This document shows positions 1 through 8,720 of a stretch of DNA of 64,000 nucleotides, piece after piece. Origin of the DNA: Parafrankia elaeagni. Lineage in GTDB: Bacteria; Actinomycetota; Actinomycetes; Frankiales; Frankiaceae. The notes beneath the pieces were generated by a model. It saw nothing but the letters and a program-made list of their open reading frames with translations. It was not told where the DNA came from and made no database searches. The stretch lies in the NCBI RefSeq assembly GCF_000374165.1, contig NZ_KB893750.1, positions 56,662-120,661 of the forward strand, written 5' to 3'. Every line of letters starts with the position of its first letter. The first letter of the stretch is position 1. A program made the position numbers and the translations under genes.

Positions 1-124
1 CCCGCCGGCCCGTGTCGGGTGGCCGCGGGAGATCAGTTCCCGCCAAAAAGTGTAAGACTGTCCACGTAGAGCCATAAATGTCCCATTTCTGTCGAAACTA
101 TCCGTCGACAGAGGGAGACATGAG

Positions 125-835
125 ATGTGGCACGGCCCAGCGAAACTCAGGAACCGGATCGGCGGCTGGACCAGCCGGCATCCGCGGGTGAGCACCGGAG
201 CTGGTGGGATCTTCCTGCTGCTGCTCCTCGGTGTTGCCCTGCTGCCGGCTCCGCGGTCGGCCGCGGAGCGGAGCGGCTCCGCGGCCGAGTCCAGCGGCCA
301 TCCGGGTGGGGCGATCGCCGGTACCGCGGATCGGGCGCCGACACCCGTCCCGTTGCCGCCTGCCTCGGGCACGCGGACGGGTCTCTCGGCGTCGCTGGCA
401 CCCTCGGTGCCGCCCGTCCGCGCCGCGACAGGTCCAGCCACCCCGATCGTCGCCGCTGAGCCGGTCGCTCCGGGCGCCGGTGAGGCCGTGGCCGGACTGG
501 TGTCCACCGCCCCGCGTTCCACCGCCCCGCGCTCCGGTGCGCCCGGGGCGCCGTCCACGTCGCGTCAGCGGACGAAGCCGGGCTCGCCGACGCCCTCGGC
601 GGCCGCGGAGGGATCTGCGTCCGCCTACTACCGGTCGTGCGGTGAGGCTCGCGCGGCGGGCGCCGCCCCGCTGGCCGCCGGGCAGCCGGGCTACCGGGCC
701 GGCCTCGACCCGGACGGGGACGGGGTGGCCTGCGGGCGCGGCGGGCCGGCGGCGCGGTGCTCGACCGAGGGCTCGCGAGAGGTCCCCTTCTTGACCCGTT
801 TTGGTTGCTGGATCTCGGGGCTGGGATCGTCCTGA
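125..835 (+). CDS. Membrane-anchored Excalibur-domain protein
   Basis: A 236-residue protein with a short basic N-terminus, one hydrophobic segment (about residues 28-40), a long Ala/Pro/Ser/Thr-rich linker and a C-terminal Excalibur domain (about 166-204). The domain shows the expected spaced cysteines and the calcium-loop motif DPDGDGVAC at 195-203, with acidic residues D195, D197 and D199. Excalibur domains are small extracellular calcium-binding modules, often on actinobacterial surface proteins, so it probably sits outside the membrane on a flexible stalk. A GGGAGA-type ribosome site lies about 7 nt before the ATG. Roughly 30 residues follow the domain and carry two more cysteines. No partner gene is evident; its biological role is unknown. 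Confidence 0.8.
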   Translation: MWHGPAKLRNRIGGWTSRHPRVSTGAGGIFLLLLLGVALLPAPRSAAERSGSAAESSGHPGGAIAGTADRAPTPVPLPPASGTRTGLSASLAPSVPPVRAATGPATPIVAAEPVAPGAGEAVAGLVSTAPRSTAPRSGAPGAPSTSRQRTKPGSPTPSAAAEGSASAYYRSCGEARAAGAAPLAAGQPGYRAGLDPDGDGVACGRGGPAARCSTEGSREVPFLTRFGCWISGLGSS

Positions 836-1181
836 CGGGTAACTTTCCGTGTTTTGGCGGCTGCCGTTGAGTCACGAGTTAAGCGGAATGCATTCGTCCG
901 GTTTCCTCGGGTGGCGGTTCGGGCCCGCTGGGCCGGCCGAGGCGGGTCCGGGGGCATGCTCCCTGCGCCGCAGGGGGTGGCTACGCCGCGTACCGGCGCG
1001 GGGAGTTCCTTGCTCGTGGGGTGTGAAACACGTCAATCTGCTCGTAGGCGTTGACGATCCAAGTGGCGCCCGCCCGGCGCTGTGCACCTGCCCGGGGTGT
1101 GGGACGCGGCTGACGTCGCGGAGACGGACTGTCCGTGGTGCCGATCGGCGCGGGCAAATGGCATGGGAAAGGGCTCGAACT
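836..1181. other. Intergenic region upstream of the P450 gene
   Basis: The P450 reading frame is open back to 849, but the translation before 1182 is Arg/Gly/Cys-rich and has no P450 resemblance, so it is read as leader DNA. It presumably holds the P450 promoter; no convincing -35/-10 pair or operator was recognised. Confidence 0.4.
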
Positions 1182-2369
1182 GTGACGGACGACCTGTACT
1201 GGGACCCCTTCGACAAGATCGTCGATGTCAACCCGTACCCCGTGTGGCGCCGGATGCGGGACGAGATGCCGGTCTACCGGAACGACAAGCTCGACTTCTA
1301 CGCGCTCTCCCGGCACAAGGACGTCGACGACGCGCACATCGACCCGGCGACCTTCAGCTCCGCGCACGGCACGGTCCTGGAGCTCATGGGCCCGGAGCCG
1401 TTCGAAACCGGACAGATCATCTTCATGGACCCGCCGACGCACACCCTGCTGCGGGTTCTCGTCTCCCGGGCGTTCACCCCGCGCCGGGTCAGCGCGCTGG
1501 AGGGGCACATCCGGCAGATCTGCGCCGACCTGCTCGACCCGCAGATCGGCGCCGGCGGCTTCGACTTCGTCCAGGACTTCGCGGCCCAGCTGCCCTCGCT
1601 GGTGATCTCGCAGCTGATCGGGGTCAACCCGGAGGACCGTGAGGAGATCCGCCAGACGATCGACCAGACCTTCCACATCGAGGAAGGCAAGGGGATGATC
1701 AACGACGTCTCCTTCGCCGCCCAGATCAAGATGCACACCTACTTCTCCGAGCAGATCGACATCCGGCGCCGCGAACCGCGAGACGACATGATGACCGGCC
1801 TCGCCCAGGCCGAGATCACCACCGACGAGGGGCCGCGCAGCCTGACCACCTCCGAGGCGGCCGACTTCACCAACCTCCTCGTCGCCGCCGGGACGGAGAC
1901 CGTCGCCCGGCTGCTCGGCTGGGCCTGCGACCTGCTCGACTCGCACCCCGACCAGCGTGCCGACCTGGCCGCCGACTCGTCGCTGCTGCCGAACACCATC
2001 GAGGAGACGCTGCGCTACGAGGCGCCCTCACCGGTACAGGGCCGCACCACCACACGGGACGTCGAGCTGCACGGCACGACGATCCCGGCGGGATCGCGGG
2101 TGCTGCTGCTGACCGCCTCGGCCGGTCGCGACGAGCGGGCGTACCCCGACGCCGACACGTACGACATCAGGCGCAACTTCGACAGCCACGTCTCGTTCGG
2201 GCGCGGCCCGCACTTCTGCCTGGGCGCGGCGCTGGCCCGGATGGAGGGCCGCATCGCCCTGGAGGAGGCACTGCGCCGCTTCCCGAACTGGGAGGTCGAC
2301 CGGGACCGCGCCGTGCGCCTGCACACCAGCACCGTGCGCGGCTACGAGAAGCTGCCGGTCATCGTCTGA
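1182..2369 (+). CDS. Cytochrome P450
   Basis: A bacterial soluble-type cytochrome P450 (about 395 residues, the usual size), a haem-thiolate monooxygenase needing an external ferredoxin. The hallmarks are in order: I-helix AAGTET at 235-240 (T238 is the oxygen-activating Thr), the K-helix ExxR at E275-R278, and the haem loop FGRGPHFCLG with the axial Cys346. The GTG at 1182 is chosen because GAAAGGG lies 8-9 nt upstream and the family N-terminus begins there; an ATG at 1158 would add eight residues. No ferredoxin, reductase or biosynthetic gene is adjacent, so the substrate cannot be predicted. It appears to be transcribed alone. Confidence 0.93.
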   Translation: MTDDLYWDPFDKIVDVNPYPVWRRMRDEMPVYRNDKLDFYALSRHKDVDDAHIDPATFSSAHGTVLELMGPEPFETGQIIFMDPPTHTLLRVLVSRAFTPRRVSALEGHIRQICADLLDPQIGAGGFDFVQDFAAQLPSLVISQLIGVNPEDREEIRQTIDQTFHIEEGKGMINDVSFAAQIKMHTYFSEQIDIRRREPRDDMMTGLAQAEITTDEGPRSLTTSEAADFTNLLVAAGTETVARLLGWACDLLDSHPDQRADLAADSSLLPNTIEETLRYEAPSPVQGRTTTRDVELHGTTIPAGSRVLLLTASAGRDERAYPDADTYDIRRNFDSHVSFGRGPHFCLGAALARMEGRIALEEALRRFPNWEVDRDRAVRLHTSTVRGYEKLPVIV

Positions 2370-2837
2370 CCTCACCCTGCGGGCAGGTGCTCTGGCCTCG
2401 TGGCCGGTGGCTCGCGGTGGCACGGCTTCCGCCGCGAGCCCGGCCGCCCCTGGCCAGGGACCCCTGCCCGATCGGTACCAGTCCGGGCAGGACCAACCTG
2501 GGCAGGACCAGCGCGGGCACCCAGTGGGAAACGTGAATGCGCAGAAACCGGCAGCCTTCTTCCTGGCGGGGCCGCATGGTAATTCGGGCGTTCTGCGGAG
2601 TGCTGGTCGAGGTGTTCCCGGCTTCGGGTACGACTGTGAGGTGCCTGGATCGTCCGGGAAGAGTTCCCGTGGTGGTCCCGGCGCGCCGGGACCCAACAGA
2701 AATCCGCTCCCGGACAACGCTTCTTCACTTCCGCGCGGCAGGCCGATAGGGGCTTCCTCGGCCGGTATCATGTTTCCATGAACGTGGTGGTGGCCGGCGA
2801 GGTCGGTCACCACCAGTCCTCATCGTGGAGGTTTCGC
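2370..2837. other. Intergenic region with terminator and short repeats
   Basis: Between the P450 and the microprotein. It holds a hairpin at 2409-2440, followed by loose copies of a GGGCAGGACCA-type repeat near 2487-2515 in otherwise unremarkable GC-rich DNA. The end of the stretch is the leader of the small gene at 2838. Confidence 0.4.
2409..2440 (+). terminator. Probable terminator after the P450 gene
   Basis: A 9-bp perfect stem (GGCTCGCGG/CCGCGAGCC) with a 14-nt loop about 40 nt past the P450 stop. There is no T-run, which is common for actinobacterial terminators. Confidence 0.45.
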
Positions 2838-2918
2838 ATGAAGCGTGCCGGGCTTGTTGTCATGTTCTTCGCTCTCGTTGGCGGTGGTTTCCTCGTGCGG
2901 CGCCAGCGCGGCCAGTAG
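2838..2918 (+). CDS. 26-residue single-pass membrane microprotein
   Basis: A very short open frame with an excellent ribosome site: GGAGG at 2827-2831, six nt before the ATG. The peptide starts MKRAGLVVMFFALVGGGFLV and ends with a basic tail (RRQRGQ). Layout is two basic residues, about 17 hydrophobic residues with a GGG stretch, then a positively charged end, typical of bacterial membrane microproteins. An in-frame ATG at 2778 would give 46 residues, but it lacks a ribosome site and its extra sequence is hydrophilic. The gene ends 86 nt before the PLP decarboxylase and could share its transcript. I do not recognise a family; function unknown. Confidence 0.55.
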   Translation: MKRAGLVVMFFALVGGGFLVRRQRGQ

Positions 2919-3004
2919 AGACCTTGTGGGCGGTGGTCGCCGCCTGCGAAGGCACCCGTTGATCGCCTCGGCGGTGGGGCCGGGGTCGACCTAGACTTCG
3001 GCGG

Positions 3005-4444
3005 GTGCACCGACCCGACGCTGCGATCTTCGATGTACTCGGCCCCGGCCTTGAAGAGGCGGTTGTCGACTACGCACGGGCGAGGATGAATCTCGATCCC
3101 GCCCCGCTGGACGGAACGGCCGCACCGGCCGAACTCGCGCGACAGGCGGGGCGCACGATCACTCCGGAAGGCGTCGGTGGGCTCGCGGCCCTGCGCGTCT
3201 TCGACGAGGTCCTGTCCCGGGCGTGCATATCGGCCGATCACCCGCGCAATCTGGCCTTCATCCCGGCTGCGCCGACACGGGCGTCGATTCTGTTCGACCT
3301 CGTCGTCGGTGCCTCGTCGATCTACGGCGGGAGCTGGCTCGAGGGCAGCGGTGCCATCCACGCCGAGAACGAGGCGCTGCGCTGGCTGTCCGATCTGGTC
3401 GGCTTCCCGCCCAGCGCCGGTGGCGCGTTCGTGCAGGGCGGCACGGTCGGGAACCTCTCGGCGCTGGTCGCGGCGCGGCACGCGGCGCGTGCCCGCCGGG
3501 TGGCCCTTGGGCTGCCGCTGCCGGCCCGCTGGTGCTTCCTGTGTGGGGCCGAGGCCCACTCGTCGCTGCGGCAGGCCGCCGAGGTGATGGACGTCGATCT
3601 CGTCTTCGTCTCCGCCGACGGCAGCGGGCGGCTGACCGGGGCCGCTGTGGCCGCCGCGCTGGACGCCCACAGCCTGGACCCGGTCGAGCGCGGTGCCACC
3701 GGCCGGAACGCACCGGGTACCGGAGTGTTCGCGGTCGTCGCGACGGCGGGGAGCACCCAGTTCGGGATCGTCGATGACATCGGCGGGATCGTCGACGCCG
3801 CGCACGCCCGGGACATCTGGGTGCATGTCGACGGCGCCTACGGTCTTGCCGGTATCGCCGCGCCGTCCGTTCGTCACCTCTTCGCCGGGGTCGGTGCTGC
3901 CGACTCCTTCATCGTCGATCCCCACAAGTGGCTGTTCGCACCCTTCGACGCCTGCGCGCTGGTCTACCGCGATCCCGCGGCGGCCCGGCTGGCGCACGCC
4001 CAGCAGGCGGGCTACCTGGAAGTCCTCGATCGGGACAGCGCCTGGAACCCGTCCGACTACCAGATCGGGCTGTCCCGGCGGGTGCGCGGCCTGCCGTTCT
4101 GGTTCTCCCTCGCGACCTATGGGACGCAGGCCTACGGACGGGCGGTGGAGCGCTGCCTCGCGACCGCCCGCGCCGCGGCGGACCTCGTGCGGGAGCTGCC
4201 CTACGTGGAGCTGGTCCGCGAGCCGGAGCTGTCGATCGTCGTCCTGCGCCGGCTCGGGTGGTCGCCGCCGGACTACCACCGGTGGTCCGACTGCCTGCTG
4301 CGCGGCGGGCTGGCCTTCGTCACCCCGACCGTGCACAACGGCGAGACGGTGACCCGCTTCGCCATCGTGAACCCGCGGACGACCTCCGACGACGTCGGGC
4401 GCATCCTCGCCACCATGGCGGACGACGCCCTCCCCACCTGCTGA
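3005..4444 (+). CDS. Group II PLP-dependent amino acid decarboxylase family protein
   Basis: A 479-residue PLP enzyme of the group II decarboxylase family (aromatic-amino-acid, glutamate and related decarboxylases). The cofactor lysine is K308 in the motif DPHKWLF, and D276 in HVDGAYG is the residue expected to pair with the pyridine nitrogen. The glycine-rich GGTVGNLSAL segment around 145 matches the phosphate-binding region. The substrate cannot be assigned; the spacing resembles aromatic-L-amino-acid or tyrosine decarboxylases more than classical glutamate decarboxylases, which is a family-level guess. The start is a GTG; the upstream 80 nt carry the preceding microprotein. A hairpin terminator follows at 4522. 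Confidence 0.88.
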   Translation: MHRPDAAIFDVLGPGLEEAVVDYARARMNLDPAPLDGTAAPAELARQAGRTITPEGVGGLAALRVFDEVLSRACISADHPRNLAFIPAAPTRASILFDLVVGASSIYGGSWLEGSGAIHAENEALRWLSDLVGFPPSAGGAFVQGGTVGNLSALVAARHAARARRVALGLPLPARWCFLCGAEAHSSLRQAAEVMDVDLVFVSADGSGRLTGAAVAAALDAHSLDPVERGATGRNAPGTGVFAVVATAGSTQFGIVDDIGGIVDAAHARDIWVHVDGAYGLAGIAAPSVRHLFAGVGAADSFIVDPHKWLFAPFDACALVYRDPAAARLAHAQQAGYLEVLDRDSAWNPSDYQIGLSRRVRGLPFWFSLATYGTQAYGRAVERCLATARAAADLVRELPYVELVREPELSIVVLRRLGWSPPDYHRWSDCLLRGGLAFVTPTVHNGETVTRFAIVNPRTTSDDVGRILATMADDALPTC

Positions 4445-4521
4445 CGGCGCTGCCCCCACCCGCTGACGGCGCCGTCGGCGGACGTGCCGCGGGCCGGTCT
4501 CTCCGGGCCGGAAAGCCGGAT

Positions 4522-4556
4522 GGCCGGGCCCGGACTGCGTACGTCCGGGCCCGGCC
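4522..4556. terminator. Bidirectional terminator between convergent genes
   Basis: A 13-bp perfect stem (GGCCGGGCCCGGA and its complement) with a 9-nt loop, followed on the plus strand by TTTC. It lies between the plus-strand decarboxylase and the minus-strand gene ending at 4713. Confidence 0.7.
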
Positions 4557-4712
4557 TTTCCCTGCTTCTGAACACGATCGGGGCTGACCGGGATCAGACC
4601 GGTCACCTCACGGGATCAGCGAACAGTCGGACCGCAGGGAATCAGCAAACGACTGACAGGCGGCTGTGGCGGCTGTGGCCGCTGCTGGCCGCGTCGCGCC
4701 GAAGAACGGGGC

Positions 4713-5357
4713 TCAGTACCCCACCGTGTAGCGCTTGTTGCGGAACTTCGGCTTCTCCGCCTCGTCCAGGACGGCGATGGCGAAATCCTCGTGCGAGATT
4801 CCCATGTTTCCCTGGGAGTCCATCACCGGGCGGTCGCCGGCGGTGCGGTAGGCCTCCCGGCGGCGCCCCGGGCCGAAGTTGCGCGGCGGCGGGGTGATGT
4901 ACGACCACTTCACGCTGCCCTTGGCGGCGCGGAGCACATCAAGCGCGTCAGCCTGGTCCAGGGCCTCCTTGCGCTCGCCCGCGGGGAACTCCTGCGTGTC
5001 GACGATCCGCTCGCCGTCGGTGTTCTCCAGCAGCCCGCCGTTTCCGACGTGGATGACCGCGGGAGCCTTGTTCCCGAGCTTGCTCGCGACGTCGACCATC
5101 ACGCGGGCGACGTTCGCGTGCTCGGGGCGGGCGCACCCGGCCAGCGCGACCACGACCACGTCGGCGCCCTGCGCCTGCTGGGCGACGACGTCGCGGGACG
5201 TGACATCCCCGGTCATCGGGTTGGCCTGCCGGGGAAGCGACTTCATCTGGTTCTGGTCCTGGTCGACCGCCGTGACCTCGTGACCGCGCTTGACGGCCTC
5301 GGCGACGATGGACCGACCTACCTGACCACCGGCACCGAGAACAACGATCCTTGCCAT
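4713..5357 (-). CDS. NAD(P)-binding oxidoreductase of the atypical SDR / NmrA-like type
   Basis: A 214-residue protein with an N-terminal Rossmann fingerprint GAGGQVG at 8-14 after a hydrophobic first strand (IVVLG), typical of atypical short-chain dehydrogenases such as NAD(P)H-binding and NmrA-like proteins. The central HVGNGGLLEN segment and the later YITPPPRNFGPG segment occupy the substrate-facing half. Typical members are quinone or NADPH sensors, or isomerase-like enzymes; which applies here is unknown. It stands alone, convergent with the decarboxylase. The region upstream carries only a decayed AraC-type fragment, possibly the remains of a neighbouring regulator. Confidence 0.8.
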   Translation of the reverse strand: MARIVVLGAGGQVGRSIVAEAVKRGHEVTAVDQDQNQMKSLPRQANPMTGDVTSRDVVAQQAQGADVVVVALAGCARPEHANVARVMVDVASKLGNKAPAVIHVGNGGLLENTDGERIVDTQEFPAGERKEALDQADALDVLRAAKGSVKWSYITPPPRNFGPGRRREAYRTAGDRPVMDSQGNMGISHEDFAIAVLDEAEKPKFRNKRYTVGY

Positions 5358-5592
5358 TACTGACCTCCGGATTGCGTTGACTGAGCCACCATGGAAATCG
5401 ATCCGCTGGATCTGGCTTTGACCGCGGCATGGTCACGGTCTTTCACCTTGCGCATCGACTATGACACGCTCCGGAGTCGGCGCAACCTGAGTCCGTCTAC
5501 GATCGAAGCGGAGATCCGGAACAAAGATCGGTGCGCCGGCACCCGGGATCAGAATCAACCGGCGTTCCGCGCGCTGCCGGCGCCGCGGTGGC

Positions 5593-5814
5593 GTGAAAAT
5601 GGCGTGGGGTGGGGTGCATGGCGCCGAATTATTCCTTGCAGGTCGGTCGACCTTCGGCCAGGTCGCCCGGCACACGGGCTTCGCGACCGGGATCTCGCTG
5701 CGTCAGCGCTTCCGAGCCGCGACGGGTGTCTCACCAACCGCCTATCGGCAGACCTTCCGCGATTGCGGCGGTGCGACTCTCAACGGCCCAGCCCCGAAAA
5801 GCACGAAGCCCTGA
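5593..5814 (+). pseudogene. Remnant of an AraC/GlxA-family transcriptional regulator (C-terminal helix-turn-helix)
   Basis: Only the second helix-turn-helix of an AraC-type DNA-binding domain survives: from about 5647 the frame reads STFGQVARHTGF, then LRQRFRAATGVSPTAYRQTF, the classic end of GlxA-like regulators. The sensor domain and first HTH are missing, and the DNA before 5640 does not encode them in any frame. The open frame starts at a GTG without a convincing ribosome site. The fragment overlaps the tRNA terminator at its 3' end. I read it as a truncated relic, not a working gene. Confidence 0.65.
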
Positions 5815-5838
5815 ACCCGAGATCGTGGGTTCAGGGCT
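5807..5838 (-). terminator. Rho-independent terminator of the tRNA-Ser gene
   Basis: A 12-bp perfect stem (AGCCCTGAACCC/GGGTTCAGGGCT) with an 8-nt loop, 30 nt beyond the tRNA 3' end on the minus strand, followed by a moderately T-rich run (TTCGTGCTTTTC). Confidence 0.75.
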
Positions 5839-5867
5839 ATGCCGATGTCCCAAGACATCACACACGG

Positions 5868-5954
5868 CGGTGGAGGTGGGATTTGAACCCACGGAGGGGT
5901 TGCCCCCTCACACGCTTTCGAGGCGTGCGCCCTCGGCCACTAGGCGACTCCACC
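5868..5954 (-). tRNA. tRNA-Ser (anticodon CGA)
   Basis: On the minus strand the acceptor arms GGTGGAG and CTCCACC pair perfectly, with a G discriminator. The T-arm GGGTTCAAATCCC is intact, the anticodon loop is CTCGAAA (anticodon CGA, reading UCG), and there is a long variable arm typical of class II serine tRNAs. The CCA end is not encoded. It lies 85 nt downstream of tadA on the same strand and may be cotranscribed. Confidence 0.95.
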
Positions 5955-6039
5955 GCAGGCTAGCTTACGCGACGCCGTCCGGGTCCGGCCGACCGGGGGG
6001 TCGGTGTCCGTTTCGCGCCTGGCCGTTCGCGCCTGGCCG

Positions 6040-6546
6040 TCAGAGATCCGGGCCCGGTCCCGGGCTGTCGGATGTCCGCGCGGAGTGCGCGGAGCGCCGG
6101 GCGACGAAGAAGGCAGCCAGGTGCTCCGAGCACTCCTGTGCGCGAACGCCGGAGATCACCTCGGGACGGTGGTTCAGGCGCCGGTCGCGGACGACATCCC
6201 ACAGCGAGCCCACGGCGCCGGCCTTGTCGTCGACGGCGCCGTACACAAGCCGGCCGACACGGGCGAGTACCAACGCCCCCGCGCACATCGTGCACGGCTC
6301 CAAAGTGACCACCAGCGTCGTCCCGTCGAGCCGCCAGGCCCCCAGCTCGCGCGCCGCGGCCCGGAGCGCGACCACCTCCGCGTGGGCGGTCGGATCCCCG
6401 CCGGCCTCCCGGGCGTTGTGCCCGCGCCCCAGGACGCGGCCGTCGGGCGCCACGACGACCGCCCCCACCGGCACGTCACCGGCCGCCTCGGCCAGCGCGG
6501 CCTCGGCGAGGGCGAGGCCCATGGCGTCGTGGTACCGATCAGCCAC
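6040..6546 (-). CDS. tadA: tRNA-specific adenosine deaminase
   Basis: Converts adenosine 34 to inosine in tRNA-Arg(ACG), allowing one tRNA to read several CGN codons. The zinc-dependent deaminase signatures are complete: HAE at 55-57 (zinc ligand plus proton-shuttle Glu) and PCTMC at 84-88 with the two zinc cysteines. The N-terminal DVPVGAVVV and HNARE segments are those of TadA, and 168 residues is normal length. It overlaps the upstream gene by 8 nt, so the two are translationally coupled. A serine tRNA follows on the same strand. Confidence 0.95.
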   Translation of the reverse strand: MADRYHDAMGLALAEAALAEAAGDVPVGAVVVAPDGRVLGRGHNAREAGGDPTAHAEVVALRAAARELGAWRLDGTTLVVTLEPCTMCAGALVLARVGRLVYGAVDDKAGAVGSLWDVVRDRRLNHRPEVISGVRAQECSEHLAAFFVARRSAHSARTSDSPGPGPDL

Positions 6547-7024
6547 GGACGTCGTCGAAGATCTCCCCGGCGCCGGCCCGTTCGCTGACCGCGCTGATCA
6601 CGTCGGCGGGCAGCATGCCCTCCTCGGCGATCAGCTCGAGCAGCGCCTCCGTCGGCGTCCCCAGATCGGCGAGGAGGTCCAGGTCACCGACCGGTGAGGC
6701 CTGCCCGACCGGTGCGTCGTCGTCCGAGTCGTCGTCGAGCCCGGCCATCGACGGCAGGGCGTCGGCGAACAGCCGCTCGGCATGGTCGGAAGTGAGCAGC
6801 ACGCGCCGGTCCGAAAGGAAGACCTTCGGGTCGGGATCACGCGCCGTGATCCGCACGATGGCGAGATACTCGTCGTCCTCCTCGACGAACGCGATGACCG
6901 TCCCCGAGGAGAGGTCGTGCATCGCGTCGACGAGCGAGTCGAGATCCTCCATGTCGGCGATGTCGAGGTCGTGGGCCGTCCATCGCCCGGCGTTCTGGGC
7001 GATCGCTATCCCCTTGGTGCTCAC
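6539..7024 (-). CDS. tRNA adenosine deaminase-associated protein
   Basis: A 161-residue acidic protein matching the actinobacterial family named for its constant position next to tadA. It has an N-terminal domain (about 1-90), an acidic linker (DDDSDDDAP near 97-105) and a C-terminal helical segment ending GEIFDDVRG. No catalytic motif is visible; the biochemical role is unknown and the name rests on conserved gene order. The 8-nt overlap with tadA supports coordinated production. It is the first gene of this minus-strand operon, so the promoter should lie in the 7025-7469 region. Confidence 0.85.
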   Translation of the reverse strand: MSTKGIAIAQNAGRWTAHDLDIADMEDLDSLVDAMHDLSSGTVIAFVEEDDEYLAIVRITARDPDPKVFLSDRRVLLTSDHAERLFADALPSMAGLDDDSDDDAPVGQASPVGDLDLLADLGTPTEALLELIAEEGMLPADVISAVSERAGAGEIFDDVRG

Positions 7025-7469
7025 AGTTCGTCCTCACGTCCCTTCCCGCCGGGCCTGCGTCGGTCCTCAGGCGATCTGCGTTCCTGCCGACCCGGGGTGC
7101 TGCCGTGTCCCTTCTGTGATTCTCACCTTCGAGCGTCCTACTCATCCATCAGGGGCCGGGCATGCCTACTCGAGAGTGCTCCGCCCCACCGGCGGGCGCC
7201 CGGCGACCCAGCGCCCTTCGGCGCCGTCCCGCCTGTGGCGGCGTTCCCGTGCCGGCGCGGCCAGGACACCGTGGGGCAGGAGGCGACCCGGCGGAACACG
7301 AGAACGGCACAGCGGAGTACGAGAAGAACACGGTGAGGCACGAGAAGGGCGTCGCGGGGCGCGGTGGTGGGCTGCGGCGGGCGGCGGTGGCGGGAGCGAT
7401 CGGCGTGAACCGGCACACAGCGCGGGGCACGCATCACACCCGCGCGGGCTCATGGCACTCTGAGACGCG
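7025..7469. other. Divergent promoter region between the tadA and murT operons
   Basis: 445 nt separating the leftward tadA operon from rightward murT, so it must hold both promoters. Open frames here are compositional. No clear -35/-10 pair, inverted repeat or small gene was recognised. Confidence 0.4.
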
Positions 7470-8720
7470 ATGATGACACGCCTGCCACGCCGGATCTCCG
7501 CCCGCACGCGGTTCGCGCTCGCCGCCGAGCGGCTGGCCTCGGAGACATCCCGCCGCCTGGGCCGCGGCTCGGGTGAGATGATCGGCGGAAAGATCGCCCT
7601 GCGGATCTCTCCGGACGCACTGGCCGAGGTCGGTACGAACCGCCCCACCGCCTGCGTCTCGGCCACCAACGGCAAGACGACGACCACCCGGCTGCTGGCC
7701 CGCGCGCTCGGCACCCTCGGCCCGGTGAAGTCGAACAGCGGCGGCGCGAACATGGCGCCGGGCGTTCTGGCGGCCATGTCCAGGCCACCGTACGACAGCC
7801 CCGCGGCCCTGGAGGTCGACGAGATCTGGCTGCCCCGGGTGGCCAGGGCGATCGTGCCGCGGGTGGTGCTCCTGCTCAACATCTCGCGCGACCAGCTCGA
7901 CCGGTCGAACGAGACCCGCCGCATCGCCGCGCTGTGGCGGGAGCTGGGCGAGGACCTCCACGACACGGTCGTCGTGGCGAACGTCGACGATCCGCTTGTG
8001 GCCTGGGCGGCCATGACCTGGTCGCGCCAGGTCTGGGTCGCCGCCGGCCAGAACTGGACCGCCGACGCGATGGTCTGCCCGCAGTGCGCCCGGCTGCTGC
8101 ACCGCAACGCCTCCGGCTGGTGGTGCGAGTGCGGCCTGGCCCGGCCGGAGCCGATCGTCTCGGTGGCCGGGCTCGACGAACTGATGTGGTTCGGCCGCCG
8201 CATCCCGGCGCGCATCGACCTTCCCGGGCGGGTCAACCTCGCCAACGCGGCCATGGCCGCCGCGGCCGCCCGTGAGTTCGGGGTCGAGGTCGAGGACGCC
8301 CTCGCCGCCATGCGGGGCATCGGCGACGTCCAGGGGCGCTATCAGGAGGTGCCGCTCGGCCCGGACGGGAAGCGGGCCCGGCTGCTGCTGGCGAAGAACC
8401 CGGCCGGCTGGGTGGAGATGATGGAGCTGCTGAACTCCGGCCCCCCGCGACCGGTCGTGATCGATTTCAACTCGCAGACGGCGGACGGCCGTGACCCGTC
8501 CTGGATCTGGGACGTGCCCTTCGAGCGGCTCGCCGGCCGCCAGGTGCTGGTCACCGGGGGCCGCAAGGAGGACATGAGCGTGCGTCTGGCCTATGCCGAG
8601 GTACCCCACACCGTCCACGCCGACGCCGAGGCCGCCGCCGCGGCGGCGAACGACAAGGGCGTGGACGTCGTGGCGAACTACACCGCGTTCCGTGACCTGC
8701 TCGTCCGGACCACCCGGTGA
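7470..8720 (+). CDS. murT: Lipid II isoglutaminyl synthase, MurT subunit
   Basis: The Mur-ligase-like subunit of the MurT/GatD complex, which amidates the alpha-carboxyl of D-Glu in the lipid II stem peptide using glutamine-derived ammonia and ATP. The ATP-binding loop ATNGKTTTT is at 65-73. Four cysteines (C203, C206, C219, C221) form the zinc-ribbon insert characteristic of MurT. The C-terminal DUF1727-type domain follows from about 300. Length (416 residues) is normal. ATG codons at 7470 and 7473 are both possible starts. It overlaps gatD by 4 nt (GTGA), so the subunits are coupled. Confidence 0.95.
   Translation: MMTRLPRRISARTRFALAAERLASETSRRLGRGSGEMIGGKIALRISPDALAEVGTNRPTACVSATNGKTTTTRLLARALGTLGPVKSNSGGANMAPGVLAAMSRPPYDSPAALEVDEIWLPRVARAIVPRVVLLLNISRDQLDRSNETRRIAALWRELGEDLHDTVVVANVDDPLVAWAAMTWSRQVWVAAGQNWTADAMVCPQCARLLHRNASGWWCECGLARPEPIVSVAGLDELMWFGRRIPARIDLPGRVNLANAAMAAAAAREFGVEVEDALAAMRGIGDVQGRYQEVPLGPDGKRARLLLAKNPAGWVEMMELLNSGPPRPVVIDFNSQTADGRDPSWIWDVPFERLAGRQVLVTGGRKEDMSVRLAYAEVPHTVHADAEAAAAAANDKGVDVVANYTAFRDLLVRTTR

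Noticed and set aside
849-1181. N-terminal extension of the P450
   Set aside because: The extension is Cys/Arg/Gly-rich and unlike any P450 N-terminus; a GTG with a good ribosome site at 1182 gives normal length.
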